From: Bacillus sp. UNC438CL73TsuS30
GTDB taxonomy: Bacteria; Bacillota; Bacilli; Bacillales; Cytobacillaceae
Assembly: GCF_000482325.1 (NCBI RefSeq)
Contig: NZ_KI535295.1
Location: 979,060 to 1,043,059 of the forward strand
Direction: 5' to 3'
DNA: 64,000 bases
Numbering within the stretch: the first letter of the stretch is position 1; every line of letters starts with the position of its first letter. This document shows positions 52,730 through 62,098 of this stretch, in pieces. A program made the position numbers and the translations under genes. The notes under the pieces are model-generated. The model had not been told where the DNA came from, did no database searches, and worked only from the letters and a program-made list of their open reading frames with translations.

Positions 52730-52867
52730 TCCTTCGGGGTCAGGTGAAATTCCTAACCGGCGGTGATGAAGCATTTGCTTCTTAGTCCGTGACCCGGTTA
52801 ACATTTGTTAAACGGTGGATCTGGTGAAACTCCAGGGCCGACAGTTAAAGTCTGGATGGGAGAAGGA
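52730..52867 (+). promoter_or_regulatory. FMN riboswitch (RFN element)
   Basis: All conserved blocks are present: P1 TCCTTC (52730-52735) with GAAGGA (52862-52867), GGGGTCAGGTGAAATTCC, AACCGGCGGTGATG, AGTCCGTGACCC, CGGTGGATCTGGTGAAACTC and GGCCGACAGTTAAAGTC. It precedes ribD-ribE-ribBA-ribH. FMN binding should promote the downstream terminator and lower riboflavin synthesis. Confidence 0.97.
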
Positions 52868-52940
52868 AAAAATAAGCAGGATTAAAAATTGGTTAAAAAA
52901 CCCCTCTTTTTAAGCCTCGATTTCCTATTGCCTTTATTAG

Positions 52941-52972
52941 GACCCTGAAGAAATTCTTTTCAGGGTCTTTTT
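52941..52972 (+). terminator. Riboswitch-controlled terminator before ribD
   Basis: A 9-bp stem (52941-52949 with 52959-52967) and a 9-base loop, then TTTTT. It is the expected expression platform of the FMN riboswitch. Confidence 0.88.
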
Positions 52973-53000
52973 ATGTTCTGATAGAAGGAGAAACGCCATT

Positions 53001-54083
53001 ATGAATGATACAGACTACATGAGCTTAGCATTGAATTTGGCAAAAAGCACTTTGGGACAGACTGCTCCCAATCCTGTAGTTGGAGCAGTAGTGGTAAAGG
53101 ACAATCAAATCGTTGGCATGGGTGCCCATTTAAAAGCGGGAGAGCTCCATGCAGAGGTTCATGCCATTGAAATGGCTGGCGAAAAAGCAAAGGATGCAAC
53201 CATCTATGTCACCCTAGAACCCTGCAGCCATTTTGGTAAAACACCACCGTGCTCGGATTTAGTCATTCGTACAGGAATTAAGAAAGTATTTGTTGCCACT
53301 ACGGACCCTAATCCCCAGGTGGCAGGCAAAGGTATTGCAAGAATAAGAAATGCCGGGATTGAGGTGGAGGTCGGACTGCTTCAGGAAGAGGCACGTGAGC
53401 TGAATAAGATGTTTTTTTACAACATTAGTACCGGTTTGCCTTACGTAACATTAAAAACCGCCAACAGTTTGGACGGGAAAACAGCCACTGCAACAGGCGA
53501 AAGCAAATGGATTACCGGTGAGGAAGCAAGGAAGGACGTTCATGTATTCCGCCATCAGCATGATGCCATTCTTGTAGGAGTCAATACGGTCATTAAGGAT
53601 AATCCCAGCTTGACAACAAGGTTGCCTTCAGGCGGCAAAAATCCCATTCGAATTATCCTTGATACGAATCTTCGAACTCCTCTCACTGCAAACGTTGTAA
53701 CGGATGGTCAGGCACCGACATGGATTGTTACCTGCTCCGGCATTGATGAGAAAAGGGAAAAAGAATACCATGATTTAGGAATTAAGCTGATTAAATTGCC
53801 GGAAAAGCAAATAATCATCCGTGAAATGTTAAAAGTAATAGGAGAAATGGGCATTTCATCATTATTTGTTGAAGGCGGCGCGGAGGTGCATGGAAGCTTT
53901 TTAAAGGAACGTGCATTTCAACAAGTGATCACCTATATTGCACCTAAATTGATCGGTGGTAAATTGGCTCCAGCTTCTTTTGGCGGTGAAGGTTTTGAAA
54001 CAATGAAAGAGGTTGTTTCTTTAAAAATAAAAGAAGTGGGCCGCATCGGCAATGATATCCGAATAATTGCGGAACCTAAGTGA
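53001..54083 (+). CDS. ribD: Riboflavin biosynthesis deaminase/reductase RibD
   Basis: A 360-residue bifunctional enzyme: the N-terminal zinc deaminase has H50, E52 and Cys75/Cys84, and the C-terminal NADPH reductase has NSLDGKTATATGESKW and LFVEGGAEVHGSFL. It catalyses the second and third steps of riboflavin synthesis. It has a GAAGGAG ribosome site and is the first gene of the FMN-riboswitch operon. ribE follows with a small gap. Confidence 0.95.
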   Translation: MNDTDYMSLALNLAKSTLGQTAPNPVVGAVVVKDNQIVGMGAHLKAGELHAEVHAIEMAGEKAKDATIYVTLEPCSHFGKTPPCSDLVIRTGIKKVFVATTDPNPQVAGKGIARIRNAGIEVEVGLLQEEARELNKMFFYNISTGLPYVTLKTANSLDGKTATATGESKWITGEEARKDVHVFRHQHDAILVGVNTVIKDNPSLTTRLPSGGKNPIRIILDTNLRTPLTANVVTDGQAPTWIVTCSGIDEKREKEYHDLGIKLIKLPEKQIIIREMLKVIGEMGISSLFVEGGAEVHGSFLKERAFQQVITYIAPKLIGGKLAPASFGGEGFETMKEVVSLKIKEVGRIGNDIRIIAEPK

Positions 54084-54093
54084 GGAGAACACT

Positions 54094-54753
54094 ATGTTTA
54101 CTGGAATTATTGAGGAAATTGGTTTAGTTTCAAATATTCAGCGAACGGGAGAGTCTTTCGTCCTTACCGTTGAGGCGAAGAAAATTCTTGATGATGTTCA
54201 TCTTGGTGACAGTATCGCTGTCAACGGTGTATGTTTAACAGTCACTTCCTTTACCGGAAAACAGTTTTCTGTAGATGTTATGCCGGAAACAGTGATAGCA
54301 TCCAGTTTAAATTCAGTTAAGCGCGGCTCTAAGGTGAACCTAGAAAGGGCGATGGCAGCCGGGGGAAGATTTGGGGGTCATTTCGTATCCGGACATATTG
54401 ATGGGACCGGGATGATTAAAAGTAAAAAAGCATTTGAAAATGCCATCTATTATGAAATTGAAGCCAACCAAGAGATGTTAAACTACATTATTTTAAAAGG
54501 CTCAGTTGCAATTGATGGTACAAGTCTTACCGTATTTGGCAAGACAGAGCATACTTTTACGATTTCACTCATTCCCCATACATTATCTGAATCGATCTTA
54601 GGGCTAAAAGGTTCAGGCGATATTGTCAATTTAGAATGCGATATGATTGGAAAATATGTGGGTCATTTTATAACTGGTATAAAAAGTGATCAAGGGAAAA
54701 AAGGAGCATCCAGCATAACTGCTCAATTTTTAGCTGATAACGGATTTGCTTAA
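54094..54753 (+). CDS. ribE: Riboflavin synthase alpha chain RibE
   Basis: A 219-residue enzyme with two lumazine-binding repeats, starting MFTGIIEEIG. Motifs are SIAVNGVCLTV in repeat 1 and GSVAIDGTSLTV in repeat 2. It converts two 6,7-dimethyl-8-ribityllumazine molecules to riboflavin and a pyrimidine. ATG at 54094 has GTGAGGAG upstream; the open frame from 54067 overlaps ribD and is not the start. Confidence 0.95.
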   Translation: MFTGIIEEIGLVSNIQRTGESFVLTVEAKKILDDVHLGDSIAVNGVCLTVTSFTGKQFSVDVMPETVIASSLNSVKRGSKVNLERAMAAGGRFGGHFVSGHIDGTGMIKSKKAFENAIYYEIEANQEMLNYIILKGSVAIDGTSLTVFGKTEHTFTISLIPHTLSESILGLKGSGDIVNLECDMIGKYVGHFITGIKSDQGKKGASSITAQFLADNGFA

Positions 54754-54776
54754 ATAATAGAAAGGAGTGATGCAAG

Positions 54777-55970
54777 ATGTTTAATACAATTGAAGAGGCT
54801 TTAGAAGATTTAAAACAAGGAAAAGTTGTCATTGTCTGTGATGACGAGGATCGAGAAAATGAAGGTGACTTTATCGCCCTAGCGGAGAAAGCAACACCAG
54901 ATGTAATAAATTTAATGGCTACCCATGGACGAGGATTAATATGCGTGCCAATTCAAGAGGAATTGGCGCAAAAGCTTGATTTGGTCCCCATGGTATCGGT
55001 TAATACGGATTCACATGGTACAGCTTTTACGGTAAGTATCGACCATAAATTTTCAACGACAGGGATTTCTGCGTTCGAGCGTTCCGCAACGGTTTTAAGT
55101 TTGCTTGACCCAGAATCAAAACCTTCAGATTTTAAAAGACCTGGGCATGTTTTTCCGTTAGTCGCAAAGAAAGGCGGAGTTTTAAGAAGAACTGGACATA
55201 CGGAGGCGGCAGTTGATTTAGCAACCTTATGCGGGGCAAAGCCGGCAGGTGTGATTTGTGAGATTATGAACGAAGACGGCACAATGGCACGCGTCCCTCA
55301 ATTACGAAAAATTGCTGATACGTTAAATGTAAAATTAATTACGATTAAAGACTTGATTGAATATCGCAATAAAAAAGACCAACTTGTTAAACGTGAAGTG
55401 GAAATTAATCTGCCAACTGAATTTGGGAACTTTAAAGCGGTTGGTTATTCTAATCTAGTTGATAATAAAGAGCATGTGGCATTAGTAAAAGGGGAAATCG
55501 ATCCTGAAAAACCGACTCTTGTCAGAGTTCATTCCGAGTGTTTAACAGGGGATGTTTTTGGTTCCTACCGGTGTGATTGTGGTCCTCAACTTCATGCGGC
55601 GTTGAGTCAAATTGACAAGGAAGGTAACGGAATCCTTTTATATATGCGTCAGGAAGGCCGCGGCATTGGTTTATTAAATAAACTAAAAGCGTATAAGCTT
55701 CAAGAAGAGGGATACGATACCGTTGAAGCAAATGAAAAGCTTGGTTTTGGAGCGGATCTCAGAGAATATGGGATTGGCGCACAAATATTGAGGGACCTTG
55801 GGGTTAAGCAAATGCGATTATTAACCAATAACCCTAGAAAAATTAAAGGTTTAAAAGGATATGACCTTGAGGTTGTCGAGCGTGTTCCGCTACAAATGGA
55901 AATGAGAAAAGAGAATGCGAACTATCTACGAACTAAGCACGACAAATTGGGGCATCTTTTACATTATTAA
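54777..55970 (+). CDS. ribBA: Bifunctional DHBP synthase / GTP cyclohydrolase II RibBA
   Basis: A 397-residue fusion: the N-terminal 3,4-dihydroxy-2-butanone-4-phosphate synthase (about 1-200) has [13 protein letters not shown] and GHTEAAVDL, and the C-terminal GTP cyclohydrolase II (about 205-397) has [23 protein letters not shown] and a final GHLL. It supplies both halves of the lumazine ring. It has an AAAGGAGTG ribosome site. The cyclohydrolase half is the regular form, unlike the stand-alone paralogue at 1103. Confidence 0.96.
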   Translation: MFNTIEEALEDLKQGKVVIVCDDEDRENEGDFIALAEKATPDVINLMATHGRGLICVPIQEELAQKLDLVPMVSVNTDSHGTAFTVSIDHKFSTTGISAFERSATVLSLLDPESKPSDFKRPGHVFPLVAKKGGVLRRTGHTEAAVDLATLCGAKPAGVICEIMNEDGTMARVPQLRKIADTLNVKLITIKDLIEYRNKKDQLVKREVEINLPTEFGNFKAVGYSNLVDNKEHVALVKGEIDPEKPTLVRVHSECLTGDVFGSYRCDCGPQLHAALSQIDKEGNGILLYMRQEGRGIGLLNKLKAYKLQEEGYDTVEANEKLGFGADLREYGIGAQILRDLGVKQMRLLTNNPRKIKGLKGYDLEVVERVPLQMEMRKENANYLRTKHDKLGHLLHY

Positions 55971-56003
55971 AGAAAAAAATAGGAAACAAATGGAGGAAGC
56001 AGC

Positions 56004-56474
56004 ATGGGACATATTTTTGAAGGTAATTTAGTTGGAACAGGATTAAAGGTAGGAATCGTAGTAGGCCGTTTTAATGAATTCATTACAAGTAAATTATTGG
56101 GCGGAGCACAGGATGCCTTAAAAAGACATGGTGTCAGTGAAACAGACGTGGATGTTGCCTGGGTGCCAGGTGCCTTTGAAATCACGTTAATAGCGCAAAA
56201 AATGGCGGAAAGCAAAAAATACGATGCTGTTATCACACTAGGAACTGTTATTCGTGGTTCTACTCCACATTTTGATTATGTGTGTAACGAAGTGGCAAAG
56301 GGTGTTTCTGCTCTCAATTTAAAAACAGGGATTCCAGTTATTTTCGGTGTATTGACAACTGATTCAATTGAACAGGCGATTGAACGTGCCGGAACAAAAG
56401 CAGGGAACAAGGGCTGGGATGCAGCATCAGCAGCAATCGAAATGGCCAACCTTTGCAGAACAATTGAAAAATAA
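56004..56474 (+). CDS. ribH: 6,7-dimethyl-8-ribityllumazine synthase RibH
   Basis: A 156-residue enzyme with the RibH marks: [36 protein letters not shown] with the catalytic His, and [13 protein letters not shown]. It joins 5-amino-6-ribitylaminouracil and 3,4-dihydroxybutanone phosphate. It is the last gene of the rib operon and forms 60-mers with riboflavin synthase in Bacillus (family knowledge). A terminator follows. Confidence 0.96.
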   Translation: MGHIFEGNLVGTGLKVGIVVGRFNEFITSKLLGGAQDALKRHGVSETDVDVAWVPGAFEITLIAQKMAESKKYDAVITLGTVIRGSTPHFDYVCNEVAKGVSALNLKTGIPVIFGVLTTDSIEQAIERAGTKAGNKGWDAASAAIEMANLCRTIEK

Positions 56475-56484
56475 TAATAACAAG

Positions 56485-56513
56485 AAGGCAAACCGCTCGG
56501 TTCGCCTTTTTTG
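56485..56513 (+). terminator. Terminator of the rib operon
   Basis: An 11-bp stem with one mismatch (AAGGCAAACCG with CGGTTCGCCTT) and TTTTTT after it. Confidence 0.87.
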
Positions 56514-56609
56514 TTCAAAACTTTTTTAAAAAAAGATACCATCTAGAATAGATATATACAAAAGATTAAAAATATATAATAATAGATTTATCATAAAAAA
56601 ATAGTAAAA

Positions 56610-56810
56610 AAACAGGTGCTAAAATTATTAAAAAGTTTAGCTTAAAAGGGAAGTTTGGTGTAAAACCAACGCGGTCCCGCCACTGTATATGGGAGCAACC
56701 TATAAAATGTCACTGTCCAAAGGATGGGAAGGCGTAGGAAGCGATGACCATGAGCCAGGAAACCTGCCTGTTTATAGAACACCGAAACCTACGCGGATAG
56801 GAGAGTGTTA
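56610..56810 (+). promoter_or_regulatory. Cobalamin riboswitch 1
   Basis: Conserved blocks are GGGAAGTTTGGTG, CCAACGCGGTCCCGCCACTGTA (the B12 box region), AGCCAGGAAACCTGCC and a final ACCTACGCGGATAGGAG. It lies directly upstream of the DUF4430/ECF genes. Its 3' bases AGGAGAGT (56799-56806) are complementary to ACTCTCCT (56856-56863), forming a likely antiterminator; ligand binding should free the terminator at 56860. Confidence 0.95.
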
Positions 56811-56859
56811 AGCGTTAAAACGTTTCCTTGCGTTTGAACTTAACATTATCTATATACTC

Positions 56860-56884
56860 TCCTCCTCAAATAGGGGGATTTTTT
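56860..56884 (+). terminator. Cobalamin riboswitch 1 terminator
   Basis: A 7-bp stem with one G-U pair (56860-56866 with 56872-56878), then TTTTTT. Its left arm overlaps the antiterminator partner of the riboswitch. Confidence 0.85.
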
Positions 56885-56921
56885 ATGGGGATTTTAGCTA
56901 ACTAGAAAGGGAGAGACAAAT

Positions 56922-58742
56922 ATGTTTGGCAAACGTAAAAATTTTTGGATGGCGATGCTTCTTGTAATTGCTTTATTCACAGCAAACTTTCAAACATCCG
57001 TAATGGCTGCAGCAGCCGGGAACCAGGGAACCATTACCGTGATTGGCAAGGATGAGGCTAATCCGCTATTAGCAGAAAAAACCGTTACATACGATGAAAA
57101 AGAAACGGCTGCGCAAGTTTTAGAAAAGGCCGTTGGTGAAAAGAATGTTGAATATACTCATTATGATAATTTGGGTGATATGATTACAGGAATCAATGGG
57201 TTAAAGGCAGACGATAACCATTATTGGGCTTTATATATTAATGGGATTCAAGCCCAGGTGGGGGCAGGAAGCTATACTGTCCAAAACGGGGACAACCTGA
57301 GTTTTAAATATTCCGATTTTAGCCCTGCATCCAATACAGCAACCTTTAAAGTGGTCGATGACAAGAAAAAAACGATTAAAGAATCACCTTTTCCAATCGC
57401 TTTTATTGGAACACCAACTGCAATGCAACTTTTACAGGTAGCTTTAGGTCCTGATAAGGTTGGTTTAAAGGATACCGATTGGGGTAAAATGATTGTTTCT
57501 ATCTATGGCTTGAAGGCAGAAGACCCTTATTATTGGGCATTTTATGTAAATGGTCAAATGGCTTCAGTTGGTGCAGAAACCTATCAACTTAAAGCAGGAG
57601 ATCAAATCAGCTTTCAGCTAGAGTCATGGGAGACGCAGGCAGACGGTGGGGATCAGGGAGATACCACTCCGACAGACAAACCTGCTACAGGTGAAAAGGA
57701 TCCAGTAGTTGGTACAGTTTCGAACGCAACTATCCAAAAAGCTGTTGGTTCAGTAAGTGAATATATTCAAAAACATGAAATAAACGAATGGGAAGCAATT
57801 GCCCTTAAACAAGTAGGAAAAACAATACCTGCGACTTATTTAGATAAAGTAAAAAAAGCGGTAAAGGAAGAAAAAGGTAACTTTCGAAGGATTACCGATA
57901 CAGAAAGATATGTTCTCGGGATCTTAGCGGCCGGTGGAGACCCAACGAATATAGAGGGCTATAATCTTGTCCAGGCAGTCTATAATGGTAATGTTACAAA
58001 GCAAGGATTAAATGGTGCTGCGTTTGCACTCCTTTCATTAGATAGCGATCAATTTAAAATTCCAACATCAGCAAAGTGGACAAGGGAAAAGCTTGTCAAC
58101 CTTTTACTTGAAAAACAAAACAAAGATGGCGGTTGGGCATGGGATGAAAGCCCAACAAGTGATGTAGATTCAACTGGAATGGTATTAAGTGCTCTTGCTC
58201 CCTACAAATCAGACAAAAATGTAAAAGAAAAAATTAATTCGGCTGTGAATTATTTATCAAAAGAATTTAAAGACGCTAAAATTGATAATAGTACATCCGC
58301 ATCCCAAGTGGTAATAGCCTTATCTTCATTGGGAATTGACCCAACCGGCTCACTTTTTTCTACAGATCAAAACAGTCTGATGCAATATTTATTGTCATTT
58401 CAGAATAAAGATGGCGGATTCGGCTGGAAAAAAGGGGATGCAACAGATACCTATTCAACTGTTCAAGGTTTTCAAGCCGTTGTTGCTTATAAGCTGTATA
58501 CCCAGGGAAAGGGTTCAATCTATCATTTAGAATTAATGCCGCAAAAAACTAAAACGGTTAACAAAGAAACCGAAAAAGCTGCACCAGTAGTAAATCAAAC
58601 AAAAAGTGCTGCGAACAGTAACAATCAGGGGCATCGTCTACCGGATACTGCAACAAATTCAGTAAATATTTTGGTAGCAGGAGTGTTATTGATATTAATC
58701 GGCATCGCACTTTACATGAGGAAAAAGAAAATAAATGCATAA
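56922..58742 (+). CDS. Wall-anchored DUF4430 / prenyltransferase-like putative cobalamin-binding protein
   Basis: A 606-residue exported protein. After a signal peptide (cut near residue 30-32) come two DUF4430 domains (about 35-133 and 140-236, with YWALYING 101-108 and YWAFYVNG 204-211). An acidic linker leads to an alpha/alpha domain of terpenoid-cyclase/prenyltransferase type (about 265-535; NKDGGW at 400 and NKDGGF at 495). Last come an LPDTA sorting-like motif (573-577), a hydrophobic helix and a basic tail. DUF4430 and alpha/alpha folds form the two domains of animal intrinsic factor and transcobalamin. With a cobalamin riboswitch upstream, I infer surface capture of B12. The domain order is the reverse of the animal proteins. 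Confidence 0.8.
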   Translation: MFGKRKNFWMAMLLVIALFTANFQTSVMAAAAGNQGTITVIGKDEANPLLAEKTVTYDEKETAAQVLEKAVGEKNVEYTHYDNLGDMITGINGLKADDNHYWALYINGIQAQVGAGSYTVQNGDNLSFKYSDFSPASNTATFKVVDDKKKTIKESPFPIAFIGTPTAMQLLQVALGPDKVGLKDTDWGKMIVSIYGLKAEDPYYWAFYVNGQMASVGAETYQLKAGDQISFQLESWETQADGGDQGDTTPTDKPATGEKDPVVGTVSNATIQKAVGSVSEYIQKHEINEWEAIALKQVGKTIPATYLDKVKKAVKEEKGNFRRITDTERYVLGILAAGGDPTNIEGYNLVQAVYNGNVTKQGLNGAAFALLSLDSDQFKIPTSAKWTREKLVNLLLEKQNKDGGWAWDESPTSDVDSTGMVLSALAPYKSDKNVKEKINSAVNYLSKEFKDAKIDNSTSASQVVIALSSLGIDPTGSLFSTDQNSLMQYLLSFQNKDGGFGWKKGDATDTYSTVQGFQAVVAYKLYTQGKGSIYHLELMPQKTKTVNKETEKAAPVVNQTKSAANSNNQGHRLPDTATNSVNILVAGVLLILIGIALYMRKKKINA

Positions 58743-58753
58743 TTAATTTTAAC

Positions 58754-58780
58754 CTCCCTCCTGTGTTTTACGGGAGGGAG
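58754..58780 (+). other. Intercistronic hairpin without T-run
   Basis: A GC-rich 8-bp stem (58754-58761 with 58773-58780) between the wall protein and the lipoprotein genes. There is no U-tract, so it more likely stabilises or processes the upstream mRNA, or acts as a partial terminator that lowers expression of later genes. Confidence 0.5.
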
Positions 58781-58800
58781 CATTTTAAGAGGGGGATCTC

Positions 58801-59598
58801 ATGCAGAAATTGCTAAAATCCACGATACTTATCGTCATTATGCTGTTTACTTTTAGTCTAATCGGATGTGGCATGAATACATCTGCTCCACAAGAATCCA
58901 AAAAGGTGGAAACGGCGCCTATAGAAACAACCAAGCAGCCGGATAAAGTAACAGAAAAAGCAAAACCAAATAAAACGGATGAGAAAAAAATAACGGTTGT
59001 AACTGTTAAAAAACAGGCAGACACAAGCAAGAAGGATAATAATCAAGTTCCTAGTAAAAAAACAGTTGAGGTCAATAAGATTCCAAGTACGAATGATAAG
59101 GAACAATCGAAAACATCCGAACCAAATTCCAAACCAAATACTAGTACTGCAGTAGTGAAGAAAACAACAACTTCTAGCCCAACTAAAAAAACAAATACAT
59201 CTACGACCAAAACAGCAGAAAAGACAACAAAACCGTCTTCCTCCAAGCCGGAAGTACAAAAGCCTATTTCGACTGTAACGATGTCTATCGTTGGCCCTAA
59301 AGATCGCGGAACCATTATGGCTGCTTCTAAGATAAGCATTAAGGAAGGGGACACGGTATTAAAGGTTTTGTTGTCCGGTGCACAGAATAAGGGCGTTGCT
59401 GTAGATTATAAGGGCAGCGGTGCAACAGCATATATTGAAGGAATTGACAATTATTATGAGTTTGATTATGGTCCTAAAAGCGGCTGGACTTGTAAGAAAA
59501 ATGGCGTAACGATTCCAAAAAGCGCGGGTGTTATTACGGTAAAAGCAGGCGACCGAATTGACTGGATTTATACAGAAGATTACGCGGAGAAAAAATAA
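58801..59598 (+). CDS. DUF4430 lipoprotein, putative membrane-side cobalamin carrier
   Basis: A 265-residue lipoprotein with lipobox LIGC (C23). A Lys/Thr/Ser/Pro-rich low-complexity stretch (about 25-155) could span the wall. A single DUF4430 domain follows (about 160-262), with KSGWTCKKNG and KAGDRIDWIYTEDY. It has an AAGAGGGGG ribosome site, and its stop overlaps the T-subunit start, so it is made with the ECF transporter. I infer that it passes ligand from the wall protein to the S subunit. No periplasmic-binding BtuF-type protein is present. Confidence 0.8.
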   Translation: MQKLLKSTILIVIMLFTFSLIGCGMNTSAPQESKKVETAPIETTKQPDKVTEKAKPNKTDEKKITVVTVKKQADTSKKDNNQVPSKKTVEVNKIPSTNDKEQSKTSEPNSKPNTSTAVVKKTTTSSPTKKTNTSTTKTAEKTTKPSSSKPEVQKPISTVTMSIVGPKDRGTIMAASKISIKEGDTVLKVLLSGAQNKGVAVDYKGSGATAYIEGIDNYYEFDYGPKSGWTCKKNGVTIPKSAGVITVKAGDRIDWIYTEDYAEKK

Positions 59599-60476
59599 TG
59601 AGTCATCGTTTTGAGCGATACCATCCGCTTGTTTCATTCTTATATTATACTGGTGCTCTATCCCTTTTCATTCTCATGCTCCATCCAATCTTTTTAGTGG
59701 CAGCATTATTCGTGGTTTTGCTTATAAACTACAGGCATGACCGGTACCGAGGATTGAAACGATGGTGGATTTTTCTTTTTTCAACGTTTTTGTTAATGCT
59801 AGTTCTAAATCCATTATTTAATGAAAGAGGCCGGTATCTTTTATTTGAAATCCATCATCATCGTATTACATTAGAAGCAATTAGCTACGGCGGAATGAAT
59901 GCCTTGTCCATCATTTGTGTGATAGCAATTTTTATTTCTTATAATATTGTTATGACGCCCAATAAGCTTTTGTATTTATTCTCGAAGATTTTACCGCAGT
60001 TTGCGATTTTGCTCATGCTCACACTTCGTTTTATTCCGTTAATGAGAAGAAGATTAGAAGAAATCTCCACCATTCAACGAAGTAAAGGGGTTTTGATGAC
60101 TTCAGGAACGTGGGAAAATAGGGTAAAGACCGGCATGCTCTATATTCAAACCTTGCTGACCTATTCATTAGAAGAAGCAATTCAGACAGCAGATTCAATG
60201 GAAGCGCGCGGCTATGGTACACGTACCCGTTCTTCTTACGAATATTTTATATTTCGAAAAGATGATTTTTTCGTCCTTTTATTTTTAATCATTCTTTATA
60301 CAGTGATTATTTATGGGCGAATCAGGGGTTATGGATATTTAACCGTTTATCCTATTATGGAGTCTTGGAGCTTATCTCCACTAGATTTCAAAACCCTCAT
60401 TTTCTATTTATTGTTTTTAAGTTTTCCAATTTGGATTGAAGCAGGTGGAAAGTTCCAATGGCGTTTATCGAATTAA
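59598..60476 (+). CDS. ECF transporter T component (EcfT/CbiQ family)
   Basis: A 292-residue membrane protein with about five to six helices and the EcfT coupling helices: an RRRLEEISTIQRSKG segment and an ADSMEARGYGTR segment, each ending in the family's ARG-type motif that docks on the ATPases. It couples ATP hydrolysis to the S subunit. The start overlaps the lipoprotein stop, and the ATPase start lies inside its last bases. Confidence 0.88.
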   Translation: MSHRFERYHPLVSFLYYTGALSLFILMLHPIFLVAALFVVLLINYRHDRYRGLKRWWIFLFSTFLLMLVLNPLFNERGRYLLFEIHHHRITLEAISYGGMNALSIICVIAIFISYNIVMTPNKLLYLFSKILPQFAILLMLTLRFIPLMRRRLEEISTIQRSKGVLMTSGTWENRVKTGMLYIQTLLTYSLEEAIQTADSMEARGYGTRTRSSYEYFIFRKDDFFVLLFLIILYTVIIYGRIRGYGYLTVYPIMESWSLSPLDFKTLIFYLLFLSFPIWIEAGGKFQWRLSN

Positions 60477-62098
60477 ACAAATTAACCTTTACTTACCCGG
60501 ATTGCATAAACCCTGCCATCAGAAATCTTTCCCTTTCGATTGATAAAGGACAATTTGTCGTTTTATTTGGCGCTTCAGGGTCTGGAAAAAGCACCTTGTT
60601 AAAATTACTAAAGAAAGAAATTCAACCCCATGGAACACTTGCAGGTGATATTTTCATTAACGGTAAGCTGGTTCAAGAGCCATCACCGGTTACAAAGGAA
60701 ATTGGCTTTGTCTTTCAAGATCCTGAAAATCAGGTTGTGGCAGATGATGTCCTTCATGAAATGGTTTTCGGTCTCGAAAATATTGGACTTCCGACAAATG
60801 AAATGAGAAGCCGTGTCGCGGAGATGGTTCATTTTTTCGGTGCTGAAGCATTATTGGAGAAAAAAACGCAGGAGCTCTCCGGCGGGAAAAAGCAGCAAGT
60901 TAATCTTGCGTCCGTTCTCCTGATGCAGCCGGATATTTTGCTATTAGATGAACCGACGGCACAGCTGGACCCGGTCAGTACAAGGGAATTCCTTGATATG
61001 ATTAAACGGCTGAACGAGGAATTTGGCATGACCATTATTATGGCTGAACACCGTCTGGAGGAAGTGCTGCCGTTAGCGGACCAATTGGTCATGATGGAAA
61101 GTGGCGAGGTGATCGCGAAGGGGGACCCAAGGGAGGTTCTAACTCAAGTTTGGAACTCAACTAACAGGGCTTACGTGCCGAGTATTCCTTCTCTCTTTTT
61201 TTATATGAAGGGCAACGGGATGGTCCCTTTAACGGTAAAAGAAGGTAGAAGTTGGATTCAAACGGGGACCTTCTTTAAGAACACTTTTGTGCCTGTAAAA
61301 AATAAGGAAAGTCGAAACAAGTTATTGATTAACGCGAAAAATATTTTATTTCATTATGAAAAGAAAAAAGAATTGATTCTAAATGAACTTGATTTTACCC
61401 TTGCTAAAGGGGAATTTTATGCATTAATGGGTGGGAATGGTTCCGGAAAATCTACTTTTTTAAAGCTAATTGCGGGTTTAATCAAACCGGATAGCGGCAA
61501 GGTTTTTTTCGAAACTAAACCCTTGAAAGCCTGGAAACAGAAGGAGATTTCAAAAAAAATTGGGTATTTACCACAAAATCCGAAGTTATTTTTCCTTCAG
61601 GATACAGTTCGGAAAGAAATGAATTACATATTAGAACAGTGGGGATTCAAACATGATCAAGAAGTTCAGTCACTTTTAGAAGTATTGGAAATCACTGATT
61701 TGCTTGACAGCCATCCTTATGACCTAAGCGGTGGTGAGCTTCAAAAAGCAGCGCTTGCCTGTTTACTGTTAAGGAAGCCTGAGGTACTTTTCTTAGACGA
61801 ACCCACAAAGGGGTTAGACCCGATTTCTAAAGAAAATTTGGCTAAAATTCTTACCGATTTGAATCTGCAAGGAATCACAATTCTAATGTCCACACATGAT
61901 GTGGAGTTTGCAGCCCAACACGCTACAAAATGCGGAATGATGTTCCAAGGAAAAATTACTGCCGAGGGTACACCTGAACAATTCTTTAAAGGGAATTTCT
62001 TCTATACAACAATGGTACAAAGGCTGTTTCGTTACCTCCCTGACCATCATATGCTCACCATCCAGGAGGCACTGAAATGCGTATTACAAAGATCTTAG
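60458..62098 (+). CDS. Fused ECF ATPase (two ABC domains, EcfA1-A2-like)
   Basis: A 546-residue protein with two ABC ATPase domains in one chain. Domain 1 has Walker A GASGSGKST (38-46), LSGGKKQQV and LLLDEPTAQLD; domain 2 has GGNGSGKST (about 325-333), LSGGELQKAA and LFLDEPTKGLD. Both sets are complete, so both sites should hydrolyse ATP. It powers the EcfT/S pair. In most Bacillus the ATPases are separate genes serving many S subunits, while this fusion is dedicated to one locus. Confidence 0.9.
   Translation: MAFIELNKLTFTYPDCINPAIRNLSLSIDKGQFVVLFGASGSGKSTLLKLLKKEIQPHGTLAGDIFINGKLVQEPSPVTKEIGFVFQDPENQVVADDVLHEMVFGLENIGLPTNEMRSRVAEMVHFFGAEALLEKKTQELSGGKKQQVNLASVLLMQPDILLLDEPTAQLDPVSTREFLDMIKRLNEEFGMTIIMAEHRLEEVLPLADQLVMMESGEVIAKGDPREVLTQVWNSTNRAYVPSIPSLFFYMKGNGMVPLTVKEGRSWIQTGTFFKNTFVPVKNKESRNKLLINAKNILFHYEKKKELILNELDFTLAKGEFYALMGGNGSGKSTFLKLIAGLIKPDSGKVFFETKPLKAWKQKEISKKIGYLPQNPKLFFLQDTVRKEMNYILEQWGFKHDQEVQSLLEVLEITDLLDSHPYDLSGGELQKAALACLLLRKPEVLFLDEPTKGLDPISKENLAKILTDLNLQGITILMSTHDVEFAAQHATKCGMMFQGKITAEGTPEQFFKGNFFYTTMVQRLFRYLPDHHMLTIQEALKCVLQRS

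Noticed and set aside
58801..59598. BtuF-type periplasmic cobalamin-binding lipoprotein
   Set aside because: The folded part is only about 105 residues with DUF4430 motifs, while BtuF has two lobes of about 250 residues.
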